NCBI RefSeq assembly: GCF_004347735.1
Contig: NZ_SLTI01000060.1
Coordinates: 310,001 to 374,000, forward strand
Origin: Sulfuricurvum sp. IAE1
GTDB taxonomy: Bacteria; Campylobacterota; Campylobacteria; Campylobacterales; Sulfurimonadaceae
Direction of reading: 5' to 3'
Length of the DNA: 64,000 nucleotides
The notes beneath the pieces were generated by a model that saw only the letters and a list, made by a program, of their open reading frames with translations, had not been told where the DNA came from and searched no databases. Shown here piece after piece: positions 7,976 to 16,905 of the stretch. A program made the position numbers and the translations under genes. How positions within the stretch are numbered: position 1 is the stretch's first letter; each line of letters begins with the position of its first letter.

Positions 7976-9433
7976 GTGGAAACCAAAAAAATCAGCAAGA
8001 TTCTGATCGCCAACCGCGGCGAAATCGCTTTGCGCATCATCCGTGCGTGTAAAGAACTGGGGATCAAGAGCGTCGTCGTCTTTTCCGAGTCCGATCTTAA
8101 CGGCGTATGGGTCCGTAAAGCGGATGAGTGTTATCCGATCCTGGGGGATCCGGTTGCCGCCTATCTGGATTACGAGCGGATCATTTCGTTGGCCAAGAAA
8201 GCCGAGTGTGACGCCATCCACCCCGGTTACGGCTTTCTTTCCGAGAGTGCCGAATTCGCGCAGGCGTGTATCGACAACGGCATCATTTTTATCGGTCCGA
8301 AACCAGAGCACGTAGCTCTTTTTGGGGATAAGATGGCGTCAAAAGTCGCAATGCGCGAAGTAGGGGTTCCGATGCTTCCGGGTACGGACGAACCGATCGA
8401 TAACATCGGCGACGCGGAAAAAATTGCCGCGGATATCGGATTTCCGGTCATCATCAAAGCGGCATTCGGGGGCGGCGGACGCGGTATGCGTATCGTTGAA
8501 AAAGCCTCCGATTTCAAAGAGATGTACGAATCGGCGACGAAAGAGGCTCAGCGCTTTTTCGGACGCGGAGAGGTGTTTATCGAGAAATATCTCAAAAACC
8601 CCCGCCACATTGAAATCCAGATCGTAGCCGACAAATACGGCAACGTGGTTCACCTCGGCGAACGGGACTGCTCCATCCAGCGTCGGCACCAAAAAGTGAT
8701 CGAGATCGCCCCCTCTCCGCGTTTGAGCGAGAAAGTGCGCCGGGAACTTTATCGCGTTTCAACGAAAGCGATGTTCAAACTGGGGTACGAGAGTGTCGGA
8801 ACCATCGAATATCTTGTCGACGCCGAAGACAATTTCTATTTCATCGAAATGAACACCCGTGTTCAGGTTGAGCACCCCGTCACCGAAGCCATTTCAGGAA
8901 TTGACCTGATCCAGCGGATGATCCAGATCGCCGAGGGCGATCCGCTCAAATTCCTGCAAGAGGAGATCAAATTCCGCGGGTACGCGATCGAATTCCGGAT
9001 CAATGCCGAAAATCCGAAACTGAATTTCGTCCCTTCTCCGGGTCTCATCACAAACTACCTCTCCCCGGGGGGACCCGGAGTCCGTCTGGATTCGATGGCG
9101 TACACCAATTATCAAATTCCCTCGAATTACGATTCGATGATCGGAAAGCTGATCGTTTCGGGATTGACATGGGAAGATACGGTGCGCAAGGCGCAACGGG
9201 CACTGGACGAATTCCTGATTGAAGGGGTTCCGACGAATATTCCTCTCCACCGCCAGATCGTGCGGGATCAGGATTTCATCGACGGTAAGCTAGACACCGG
9301 CTATCTCGATACGAAATTGAACACTTTCAACCTCGAAGCGATCCACAATATGGACGATGAAGAGGCTAAAATGAAACAGATCCAGGGGATCATCAACGTC
9401 ATCAAAGCCAACAATCTGAACGTCCGCCACTAA
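7976..9433 (+). CDS. Biotin carboxylase subunit (AccC/PycA type)
   Basis: ATP-dependent carboxylation of biotin on a carrier protein. 485 residues: N-terminal domain (KILIANRGEIALRII, 6-20), ATP-grasp with the glycine loop FGGGGRGMR (about 163-171), the catalytic segment EMNTRVQVEHPVTE (about 289-302), and the C-terminal domain. The C-terminus is about 35 residues longer than AccC of acetyl-CoA carboxylase (about 450). It may therefore serve a pyruvate or 2-oxoglutarate carboxylase; I cannot decide which. Start GTG 7976 follows the Shine-Dalgarno GGGAG at 7965-7969; an earlier TTG lacks one. Monocistronic, ending at a strong terminator. Confidence 0.9.
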   Translation: METKKISKILIANRGEIALRIIRACKELGIKSVVVFSESDLNGVWVRKADECYPILGDPVAAYLDYERIISLAKKAECDAIHPGYGFLSESAEFAQACIDNGIIFIGPKPEHVALFGDKMASKVAMREVGVPMLPGTDEPIDNIGDAEKIAADIGFPVIIKAAFGGGGRGMRIVEKASDFKEMYESATKEAQRFFGRGEVFIEKYLKNPRHIEIQIVADKYGNVVHLGERDCSIQRRHQKVIEIAPSPRLSEKVRRELYRVSTKAMFKLGYESVGTIEYLVDAEDNFYFIEMNTRVQVEHPVTEAISGIDLIQRMIQIAEGDPLKFLQEEIKFRGYAIEFRINAENPKLNFVPSPGLITNYLSPGGPGVRLDSMAYTNYQIPSNYDSMIGKLIVSGLTWEDTVRKAQRALDEFLIEGVPTNIPLHRQIVRDQDFIDGKLDTGYLDTKLNTFNLEAIHNMDDEEAKMKQIQGIINVIKANNLNVRH

Positions 9434-9439
9434 GAGACG

Positions 9440-9470
9440 GCCAAGGCCCGGAGGGCTTTGGCGATTTTTG
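9440..9470 (+). terminator. Intrinsic terminator of the biotin carboxylase gene
   Basis: Ten-base-pair stem, arm GCCAAGGCCC (9440-9449) with arm GGGCTTTGGC (9453-9462; one G-T pair), loop GGA, followed by GATTTTTG. It starts seven bases after the stop codon. Confidence 0.85.
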
Positions 9471-9482
9471 TTCCTTTTTTCT

Positions 9483-10700
9483 TCAGTAAACTATTCCCGT
9501 TCCCCCGCCGTTGGCCGCATGAAAAACCACCGTACCGTTTTTCCGGGCGTAAAACCGTATCAGCAGTTTCTGGAGTGTCGGCTCGATGGAAGGTTTGAAC
9601 CAGCCGTTATTGCTGATCCCGATCAGATAGCGGACTTCGGGGGTGTACAGTTCCGCCCGGGTCGCTTCGTAGCAGATCGCGTTGCGGAAACGGATCCCTT
9701 TGACGGTGAAATCGGTCGGTTTGTCCGCAGTCACGAAATCGCTTCCCCCGCCGAAAATTTCCCGGTTGACCCATTCGCGCAGGAAACCCGGAAGGGGGAT
9801 GTATTCGCCGAAGGGGACGAGGACCGTTTTTTTGGCCACTGTGAGCGTTCCCCGGTCAAAAAAGTAGGCGACGTTGTAATTCAGGCCGTTTTCTTCGTGC
9901 AGGGTACCGGTCAATATGGCGATACGTTCGGAACGCTCCCGCAGCATTTTGACCAGCTCTTCTTGATGGTTGAGATACAGCGGAAAAGCCGATTCGGGGA
10001 GAACGACGAGGTCGTACCCTTGCGCGATCGCTTCGTCGATGGCGTCAAAGTTTTCCTGTACCGTCGTATAGAGGCGTTCATTCTGCCATTTGAAATCCTG
10101 GGAGATGTCGGTAGAGACGAGTTTGATTTTCAGCTCCGGCATGGGAGGGCGCGGATAGTTCCACTCAAGCGCGGGTAGGATCAGCAAAAAGGGCAGGGCT
10201 TTGCGGGCGTTTGTGAAATACCGGGTCGCGGCGAGGGCTGCAAGGACGAGGGCAAACTGCCACTTGTGTATGCCGACGTAACTCTCCACGAAAATCAGTT
10301 CGGGCTGCATCCAGTTGAAATCCATCGGCCAGACGAACGTGAGGGCAAAAAGGAGCGCTGAACGGACGAAGGGATTGGAACTCAGGCCCAGGATGCCGAA
10401 AAACAGAAGATAAACGATCCCGAACCCCAAAGCGACGAGTTCTCGCGCCCATCCAAGCCCGTAATACTGGAAACTAAACCCGATCCAGTAACACCATGCC
10501 AGTCCGATAAAAAAGCCTGCGGCGGGAAGGGAACGCCTCGGCGCGTGAAGCATGCCGTAGAGTGCGGCGAGAGCCGCAATGGTGTTGACGAGTCTGGACG
10601 TGTAGCCGAAGTGCTCGAAATAGATGAAGGCGCTGAACGACGCGGCGATGGCAAGCGGAAGGTACAAGAGTTCGATAAAGGCGGGGGATCGTAATTTCAT
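9483..10700 (-). CDS. lnt: Apolipoprotein N-acyltransferase Lnt
   Basis: Adds the third acyl chain to the N-terminal cysteine of lipoproteins in the inner membrane. 405 residues: about six membrane helices in residues 1-175, then a periplasmic nitrilase domain (about 180-390). The catalytic triad is visible: Glu in LVVLPESAFP, Lys in KKTVLVPFGEYIP, Cys in AICYEATRAEL. It lacks the C-terminal membrane helix of the E. coli enzyme (512 residues). The ATG at 10700 has no Shine-Dalgarno; a TATAAT box ends exactly six bases upstream. Divergent from yajC-secDF. Relevant to lipoproteins such as LptE in the neighbouring operon. Confidence 0.92.
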   Translation of the reverse strand: MKLRSPAFIELLYLPLAIAASFSAFIYFEHFGYTSRLVNTIAALAALYGMLHAPRRSLPAAGFFIGLAWCYWIGFSFQYYGLGWARELVALGFGIVYLLFFGILGLSSNPFVRSALLFALTFVWPMDFNWMQPELIFVESYVGIHKWQFALVLAALAATRYFTNARKALPFLLILPALEWNYPRPPMPELKIKLVSTDISQDFKWQNERLYTTVQENFDAIDEAIAQGYDLVVLPESAFPLYLNHQEELVKMLRERSERIAILTGTLHEENGLNYNVAYFFDRGTLTVAKKTVLVPFGEYIPLPGFLREWVNREIFGGGSDFVTADKPTDFTVKGIRFRNAICYEATRAELYTPEVRYLIGISNNGWFKPSIEPTLQKLLIRFYARKNGTVVFHAANGGGTGIVY

Positions 10701-10706
10701 GGGAGA

Positions 10707-10712
10707 ATTATA
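10707..10712 (-). promoter_or_regulatory. -10 box of lnt, probably giving a leaderless mRNA
   Basis: TATAAT on the minus strand, six bases before the lnt ATG, so transcription would begin at or beside the start codon. No clear -35. Confidence 0.45.
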
Positions 10713-10733
10713 GCGCTGTTAATGTCTTTTGAG

Positions 10734-10739
10734 TATAAT
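10734..10739 (+). promoter_or_regulatory. -10 box of the yajC-secDF-leuS operon
   Basis: TATAAT preceded by a T-rich run (TTTTGAG), the usual look of Campylobacterota sigma-70 promoters, 29 bases before yajC. No -35 hexamer stands out. Confidence 0.5.
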
Positions 10740-10768
10740 GCGCTAATTTTCATTAATGAAGGAACCGC

Positions 10769-11035
10769 ATGGAATTTCTCGTTCAAATCCTCCCGTTTGT
10801 ATTTCTGATCGCTATTATGTATTTTGTGATCATTCGCCCCCAGAACCAGCAGGCCAAACGCCACAAAGAGATGGTCGAATCGCTTGAAAAAGGGGACAAA
10901 GTCGTTACCAGCGGCGGGTTGATCGTCGAAATCAAAAAAGTCGAAGAGAACTTTTTTGCCGTCAAATTCAACAATGAGACCGAAGGGCGCCTCGTCAAAG
11001 ACGCGGTAGCCAGAAAGTACGAGGATGAAGCTTAA
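10769..11035 (+). CDS. yajC: Preprotein translocase subunit YajC
   Basis: Small inner-membrane partner of SecDF. 88 residues: one membrane helix (about 5-23, LPFVFLIAIMYFVII) followed by the hallmark RPQNQQAKRHKEM and a soluble domain with VTSGGLIVEI. Shine-Dalgarno GGAA lies just upstream. The last 11 bases overlap secD. First gene of the operon that runs to rlmC. Confidence 0.95.
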   Translation: MEFLVQILPFVFLIAIMYFVIIRPQNQQAKRHKEMVESLEKGDKVVTSGGLIVEIKKVEENFFAVKFNNETEGRLVKDAVARKYEDEA

Positions 11036-12596
11036 TTACCGCGTCGTCATTCTCATCGTCGCCACCGTTTTCGGATTAATCTACTCCGTTCCCTCCTTCA
11101 CCCAAAGCGAGGAAGGAAAAAAGATCACGTTGGGGCTTGACCTGCAAGGCGGTCTGCACATGCTTTTGGGGGTTAAAACCGATGAAGCGGTCAACTCCCA
11201 GCTCAAATCGATTGCGTCCGGGCTGAAACATTTCGGCGAACGAAACGACATCCTTCTCGACGGTATTGCCGTCTCGGAGGGGAAAGTCGTATTCGAGCTC
11301 CTCGATGCGGATGACGCGGCGGCCGTTAAAGAACATCTCAAAAGCGTAGACGGCGCGTCGGTCGGTGTATCCGGCGAGCGCTACGCGGTCACCCTCACCC
11401 CCGAATCGATTGAAAAACTGAAACAGCAGGCAGTCGACCAGGCAATCGAGACGATCCGCAACCGTCTGGACCAGTTCGGGCTTTCGGAACCTACCGTAGC
11501 GCGTCAGGGTGCCGATAAAATCCTCGTCGAGCTTCCGGGGATCAAAACACCCGAAGAGGAGCAGCGGGCGCGTGAGCTGATTTCGCGTGCCGCCAAACTC
11601 GAACTGATGGCGGTGGACGAAGACCGTGCCATGCGCGTCGGCGACATGAGCGACGCGGAAGCGGCGAGTTACGGCGATCAAATTCTCGAAGACGCGATCC
11701 AGCCGGGCGCCAAGCATCTCGTCAACGAAATCCCCATCCTGGATGGTTCAATGCTGACCGATGCGCAGGTCGGGTACGATCAGAACAACCGTCCCGTCAT
11801 CAATTTTACGCTCAATTCCGAAGGGGCGCAGATTTTCGGAGACTTTACCGGTAAGAGTGTGGGCAAGCGCCTCGCGATCGTTTTGGACGGCAAAGTCTAT
11901 TCGGCCCCGGTCATTAACGAACGCATCGGCGGCGGAAGCGGCCAGATCAGCGGGAACTACACGACCGCCGAAGCGAACGATCTGGCGATCGCATTGCGTT
12001 CGGGAGCACTACTGGCACCGATTTACATGATGGAAAAACGTTCCGTCGGACCGAGCCTCGGAGCCGACAGCATCCAGGCGAGCATGATCGCCCTGATGTC
12101 AGGGTTTGGTGCCGTCGTCATCTTCATGATGGTGTATTACGGCATTGCCGGCGTTATCGCCAACGTCGCGCTGGTGGTCAACATCCTGCTGATCGTTGCG
12201 GTCATGGCGATGTTCGGGGCTACGCTCACATTGCCGGGGATGGCCGGAATCGTTCTTACCGTGGGGATGGCGGTCGATTCGAACGTCATTATCAACGAAC
12301 GGATACGGGAAGTCCTTGCCGAAGGTTCGTCGGTTAAACGGGCGATCGAAGTAGGATATCAAAATGCGATGCGTGCCATCACCGATTCGAATATCACGAC
12401 GCTGATCGCCGCTATTGTCTTGTACGTATACGGGACCGGGGCGATCAAGGGGTTTGCGATTACCATCAGTATCGGTATTCTTGCCTCGATGCTGACGGCG
12501 ATTCTGGGAACACACGGTATTTACCTGATGCTTCAGGACCGGATCACCAAATCCAATAATAACGCGTTGTGGTTCGGCGTGAAACGGAGAAAATAA
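11025..12596 (+). CDS. secD: Protein translocase subunit SecD
   Basis: Proton-driven partner of SecYEG that pulls exported proteins into the periplasm. 523 residues: membrane helix 1 (about 5-23), the large periplasmic domain beginning with GLDLQGGLHMLLGV (about 38-51), IRNRLDQFGLSEPTVARQG (P1 motif) and a C-terminal block of five helices (about 350-510) with MAVDSNVIINERIRE. The start overlaps yajC by 11 bases with GAGG ahead of it. It ends TAATG into secF, so the stoichiometry is coupled. Confidence 0.96.
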   Translation: MKLNYRVVILIVATVFGLIYSVPSFTQSEEGKKITLGLDLQGGLHMLLGVKTDEAVNSQLKSIASGLKHFGERNDILLDGIAVSEGKVVFELLDADDAAAVKEHLKSVDGASVGVSGERYAVTLTPESIEKLKQQAVDQAIETIRNRLDQFGLSEPTVARQGADKILVELPGIKTPEEEQRARELISRAAKLELMAVDEDRAMRVGDMSDAEAASYGDQILEDAIQPGAKHLVNEIPILDGSMLTDAQVGYDQNNRPVINFTLNSEGAQIFGDFTGKSVGKRLAIVLDGKVYSAPVINERIGGGSGQISGNYTTAEANDLAIALRSGALLAPIYMMEKRSVGPSLGADSIQASMIALMSGFGAVVIFMMVYYGIAGVIANVALVVNILLIVAVMAMFGATLTLPGMAGIVLTVGMAVDSNVIINERIREVLAEGSSVKRAIEVGYQNAMRAITDSNITTLIAAIVLYVYGTGAIKGFAITISIGILASMLTAILGTHGIYLMLQDRITKSNNNALWFGVKRRK

Positions 12597-13567
12597 TGGA
12601 ACTGTTTCGTTATACCAGACCGATAGGACTGATGGGCAAATCGAAATGGGCGATAGGACTTTCTATATTTCTAGTAGTCGCATCGATTTTTACGATCTTT
12701 ACGAAAGGGCTCAATTTCGGGATCGATTTTGCCGGAGGAACGATTATCCAGGTGAAATACGACGGAGCGGCTCCGATTGACGCGATGCGCGAGAAACTCT
12801 CGGGCAACCCGATGTACGAAGGCGCTTCGATCAATGAATTCGGCTCTCCTGATGAGGTGGTGATCCGGCTTAAAAACACTTCCGAGAGTATGACCAAAGA
12901 TATCGGGGACGTTACGCGAGAGGAACTTTCCGGGACCGGAAAGTTCCAAATTCGACGGGTGGATATCGTCGGAGCAAAGGTAGGAGGCGAGCTGCGTGAG
13001 AAAGGGATCATGGCACTTGCTTTGGCATTTGCCGGAATCCTGATCTACGTGGCAGTCCGTTTCGAATGGCGTTTTGCCGTCGCATCGGTATTGGCTTTGC
13101 TCCATGACCTTACGATCGCGGTCGGTGCGATTTCTCTGCTACAGCTGGAGGTCAATCTCGATGTCATCGCGGCATTGCTGACGATTTTGGGATATTCGAT
13201 CAACGATACAATCATCGTTTTTGACCGTATTCGTGAAGAGATCACCGAGAATTCGGCGAAAACGCTCCATGAAATTATCGACGATTCGGTAACACGGACG
13301 CTGTCACGAACGACATTGACGTCTTTGACGGTATTGATGGTACTCGTCACCCTTTTCCTTTTTGGTGGAGAGATTATCAATACATTTACTACCACATTGC
13401 TCGTCGGTGTCGTAGTGGGTACCTACAGCTCGATTTTCGTAGCTTCTCCGCTGCTGGGTATTTTGGGTTTCGATGTCAAGCGTTATCGGGCCAAGCTATC
13501 CGAAAAAGCGGCCCGGGAAGCGGAAAAAGAGAAAATGCGCGCGCAATTCGAGCAGGGCGTAGTCTAA
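12596..13567 (+). CDS. secF: Protein translocase subunit SecF
   Basis: Forms the heterodimer with SecD. 323 residues: helix 1 (about 20-40), GLNFGIDFAGGTIIQV (about 42-57) starting the periplasmic domain, and five more helices (about 125-290) with the conserved YSINDTIIVFDRIRE. Start ATG 12596 shares a base with the secD stop and has GGAG eight bases ahead; the in-frame extension upstream lies inside secD. The C-terminal 25 residues are charged and cytoplasmic. Confidence 0.96.
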   Translation: MELFRYTRPIGLMGKSKWAIGLSIFLVVASIFTIFTKGLNFGIDFAGGTIIQVKYDGAAPIDAMREKLSGNPMYEGASINEFGSPDEVVIRLKNTSESMTKDIGDVTREELSGTGKFQIRRVDIVGAKVGGELREKGIMALALAFAGILIYVAVRFEWRFAVASVLALLHDLTIAVGAISLLQLEVNLDVIAALLTILGYSINDTIIVFDRIREEITENSAKTLHEIIDDSVTRTLSRTTLTSLTVLMVLVTLFLFGGEIINTFTTTLLVGVVVGTYSSIFVASPLLGILGFDVKRYRAKLSEKAAREAEKEKMRAQFEQGVV

Positions 13568-13581
13568 CTAAGGAGTGAACG

Positions 13582-13923
13582 ATGGATTGGGGCAAAGTAG
13601 TATACGTTTTTTTTACGCTGATGAGTTTGACGTCGACGGCGGCGTTTTTGTACGATCATACGTCGATGATGCTGTTCGTGGCGGCGAGTCTGAACATCAT
13701 TTCGACGATTCTCAAGCTCGGCGTCCGTAACCTGCTGGCGGCCGAACTGCTGGCGGGATCGCTCGTTGCCGATTTGCACCTGATCCCGGCGTTCATTTAC
13801 ATGGAGGTTGTCGGCAGCGTCCAGTGGGCCGTAGCCCTGGCAATCGGCGCGCTGATCGCCAATCTTTTTTCGATCATCATGGTCTTTATCGAGAGTGCCA
13901 AATCCAAAGAGAATTACGAATAA
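13582..13923 (+). CDS. Small conserved membrane protein between secF and leuS
   Basis: 113 residues with three or four hydrophobic segments (about 8-25, 30-45, 50-75, 78-103) and a charged end. I recall this family between secF and leuS in many Campylobacterota, annotated as DUF6394, but cannot verify the name. AAGGAG precedes the ATG. Its constant place after SecDF suggests a membrane or export role, unproven. It is 12 bases from leuS. Confidence 0.85.
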   Translation: MDWGKVVYVFFTLMSLTSTAAFLYDHTSMMLFVAASLNIISTILKLGVRNLLAAELLAGSLVADLHLIPAFIYMEVVGSVQWAVALAIGALIANLFSIIMVFIESAKSKENYE

Positions 13924-13935
13924 CAGGAGCCTTTT

Positions 13936-16383
13936 TTGAATTATTCCCCCGCAGAGATTGAAGCCAAATGGCAGCGCGTCTGGAGCGAAACCAAAGCGTA
14001 CGAACCTGCCAACGATTTTTCCAAGCCTAAAAAATACGTCCTCAGCATGTTCCCCTACCCTTCGGGGCGGATCCACATGGGACACGTGCGCAACTATACC
14101 ATCGGCGACGCGTTTGCCCGTTACTACCGTCAGCAGGGATTCAATGTTCTTCACCCGATCGGTTGGGACAGTTTCGGGATGCCGGCCGAAAACGCCGCGA
14201 TCAAACACGGCGTCCACCCCAAAAAATGGACGTACGAGAATATCGCGACGATGCGCGGAGAGCTCGCCGGACTTGGTCTGTCGTTCTCGGAAGAGCGCGA
14301 ATTCGCCACTTCCAACCCCGAGTATACGGCGTTCGAACAGGCGTTTATCATCGATATGTTCGAAAAAGGGCTGCTTTACCGTAAACAGGGATTTTTGAAC
14401 TGGTGTCCGCACGATCAGACCGTTCTGGCGAACGAGCAGGTGGTTGAGGGGGGATGCTGGCGCTGCGGCACTCCGATCGAGCAAAAAGAGATGTACCAGT
14501 ATTATCTCAAAATCAGCGATTACGCCGAAGAGCTTCTCGAATCGCTCAAATCCCTCGAGGGGAAATGGCCCAAGCAGGTACTCACGATGCAGGAGAACTG
14601 GATCGGCAAATCGTACGGGCTGGAGTTTCGTTTCAAACTCGATGAAGCGAGCGAAGCGAAGCTGGGAGCGGTATATGAGGGATTCGATGTCTTTACGACC
14701 CGTCCGGACACAATCTACGGCGTCAGCTACGCCGCGCTGGCTCCCGAACACGAAATCGTCCGGCATATGCTCTCGTTCGGATTGCTCGATGAAGCGAACG
14801 CCGAAGCTATCCGTGCCATGCAGCGGGTCGGCGCGCGCGAACGCGCCACACAGCCCAAAGCGGGAGTGGCGCTCGGAATCGACGTCATCCATCCGCTGAC
14901 GGGGGCAAAAGTTCCCGTATGGGTAGCCAACTTCGTCCTCACCGATTACGGCTCTGGGGCGGTAATGGCGGTTCCCGCGCACGATGAACGTGACTATGAG
15001 TTTGCAAGTAAATACAACCTTCCGGTTAATCCGGTCATTTTCCCGGCCGAGGGCGAACTGCCGAGCGGCTGTGCCTATACCGAAGCGGGGATCCTGCGCG
15101 AGAGCGGAGAGTTCAGCGGGCTGGATAACACGGCGGCCAAAGCGGCCATCATGGATTATTTCGAGGCGAACAAGCTGGGCAAAAAAGTGGTCAATTTCCG
15201 TCTCAAAGACTGGGGGATCAGCCGTCAGCGTTATTGGGGGGCGCCGATCCCGCTGATTCATTGTGAGAGCTGCGGCATCGTGCCGGAGAAAAAAGAGAAT
15301 CTACCCGTCTCGCTTCCCGAAGACGTGGAGATCACGGGTGAGGGGAACCCTCTCGATCACCATCTGAGCTGGAAACACTGTACCTGCCCCAAATGCGGCA
15401 AAGCGGCCATCCGTGAGACCGACACGATGGACACGTTTATCCAGTCGTCGTGGTATTTTCTGCGCTATACCGTCAAAAACGATTTTAAAGAGGCATTTGA
15501 CCCCAAAGCGCTTGAGTACTGGATGAACGTCGACCACTACATCGGTGGGATCGAGCATGCGATTTTGCACCTCCTTTACGCCCGTTTCTTTACGAAAATG
15601 CTCCGCGATCTGGGGTATACGAAAAGTTCCGAACCGTTCGAGCATCTGCTGACGCAGGGGATGGTTCTCAAAGACGGCGCCAAGATGTCCAAATCCAAAG
15701 GCAACACCGTCGATCCGGGGGAACTCGTCGCCAAGTACGGCGCCGATACGGCACGGTTGTTTATCCTCTTCGCCGCCCCTCCAACGCAGGAACTCGAATG
15801 GAACGACAGTGCGGTAGAGGGGGCGTTCCGTTTTCTCAAACGTTTCGCCGACCGGAGCCAGAAGGTGACGCCGACCCAAACGATCCCCTTGATCGATCAT
15901 TCGTCTCTTTGTAAAGAGGAGAAAGCGGCGCGTAAAAAAGTGTACGAAGCGCTCAAACGCGCCCAGGACGTCTACACCGAACGCCATACCTTCAACACCC
16001 TTATCGCCGGGGTAATGGAAGCGATGAACGCACTGAACGAGCAGAACCATCCGGGCGTCTGGAGTGAAGGTTACTGGATCCTCTCGGCGATTATGGAACC
16101 GATCGTTCCGCATCTGTGCTGGGAACTTTCCCAAAACCTGTTCGGGGGCAAAAATTTCGGTCCCCAAAAAGTGCTGGACGAGGTTTTTGAAGTCGATGCC
16201 GTTGCTTTGGGGGTTTCGGTCAACGGTAAAAACCGTGCCACGATCGAAGTGGGAGTCGGCGAGAGCAACGAAGCGATCCTTGCCGCAGCCAAAGCGGCAG
16301 TCGAAAAATGGATCGACGGCAAAGAGATCCTCAAAGAAATCGTCGTTCCCGGCAAGCTCGTAAATCTGGTTATCAAGGGATAA
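13936..16383 (+). CDS. leuS: Leucyl-tRNA synthetase
   Basis: Charges tRNA-Leu. 815 residues, class I: the HIGH-type motif in [14 protein letters not shown] (about 36-49), the CP1 editing domain with the threonine-rich TTRPDTIYG (about 254-262), a zinc-like CxxC segment (WCPHD and CWRCG near 157-178) and KMSKSKGN (about 577-584). Start TTG 13936, with CAGGAG at 13924-13929; the protein begins with the family's [12 protein letters not shown]. Embedded in the sec operon, a gene order I associate with Campylobacterota. Confidence 0.97.
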   Translation: MNYSPAEIEAKWQRVWSETKAYEPANDFSKPKKYVLSMFPYPSGRIHMGHVRNYTIGDAFARYYRQQGFNVLHPIGWDSFGMPAENAAIKHGVHPKKWTYENIATMRGELAGLGLSFSEEREFATSNPEYTAFEQAFIIDMFEKGLLYRKQGFLNWCPHDQTVLANEQVVEGGCWRCGTPIEQKEMYQYYLKISDYAEELLESLKSLEGKWPKQVLTMQENWIGKSYGLEFRFKLDEASEAKLGAVYEGFDVFTTRPDTIYGVSYAALAPEHEIVRHMLSFGLLDEANAEAIRAMQRVGARERATQPKAGVALGIDVIHPLTGAKVPVWVANFVLTDYGSGAVMAVPAHDERDYEFASKYNLPVNPVIFPAEGELPSGCAYTEAGILRESGEFSGLDNTAAKAAIMDYFEANKLGKKVVNFRLKDWGISRQRYWGAPIPLIHCESCGIVPEKKENLPVSLPEDVEITGEGNPLDHHLSWKHCTCPKCGKAAIRETDTMDTFIQSSWYFLRYTVKNDFKEAFDPKALEYWMNVDHYIGGIEHAILHLLYARFFTKMLRDLGYTKSSEPFEHLLTQGMVLKDGAKMSKSKGNTVDPGELVAKYGADTARLFILFAAPPTQELEWNDSAVEGAFRFLKRFADRSQKVTPTQTIPLIDHSSLCKEEKAARKKVYEALKRAQDVYTERHTFNTLIAGVMEAMNALNEQNHPGVWSEGYWILSAIMEPIVPHLCWELSQNLFGGKNFGPQKVLDEVFEVDAVALGVSVNGKNRATIEVGVGESNEAILAAAKAAVEKWIDGKEILKEIVVPGKLVNLVIKG

Positions 16384-16905
16384 ATGATGAAAAAAACGGT
16401 CGCATCGGTAGTGTTAAGCCTTTGGTTGGCCGGATGCGGCTACGCCCCGGCATCGCACTATGCCAAAAACGTCGTCGGGGAGAGCGTCAGTACCGAAGTG
16501 ATCATATCGATGGAAGATCCTCAGAATACGGTCATCATCAAAGATGCCGTCGACAAAGCGGTCATCACCAAATTTCGAACCGCCCTGCGTCCGAAGCACA
16601 GCGCTAAAACCCATCTCACCATCTCCATCGGCGGCGTCGGGTTTTCGCCGTTGCAATACGACACGAACGGCTACGTCATCACCTACCGTGCGACGGTGAC
16701 GATGAATATCTCGCGCGTGACGGAGGGGAAATCGGCTTCGTACGCAACGACCGGCGTGTACGACTTCGCCATCGAACCCAATGCGATCATCACCGACCAG
16801 GCCCGTTTCGAAGCGATTTCGCAAGGGGCTGAGAAAGCGATCGACGCGTTTATCGCCAAGCTTGCCGCCGAAGGGGCGAAACCGCCGAAAGAGGAAGAAA
16901 AATGA
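16384..16905 (+). CDS. lptE: LPS assembly lipoprotein LptE
   Basis: Outer-membrane lipoprotein that plugs LptD and helps insert lipopolysaccharide. 173 residues with a lipoprotein signal ending LWLAGC (Cys about residue 18) followed by GYAPASHYAKNV, typical of the LptE/RlpB family, and alternating beta/alpha segments. It starts right after the leuS stop (two ATG codons in tandem; the first is used here) and overlaps the next gene by four bases. Lnt, encoded nearby, would be needed to mature it. Confidence 0.88.
   Translation: MMKKTVASVVLSLWLAGCGYAPASHYAKNVVGESVSTEVIISMEDPQNTVIIKDAVDKAVITKFRTALRPKHSAKTHLTISIGGVGFSPLQYDTNGYVITYRATVTMNISRVTEGKSASYATTGVYDFAIEPNAIITDQARFEAISQGAEKAIDAFIAKLAAEGAKPPKEEEK

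Noticed and set aside
13564-15261. 565-codon open frame antisense to leuS
   Set aside because: Same stretch encodes leuS with all motifs. The antisense product is low-complexity-like (Arg, Phe, Asp, Val rich), with no recognised domain; such frames arise from codon bias opposite strongly coding genes.
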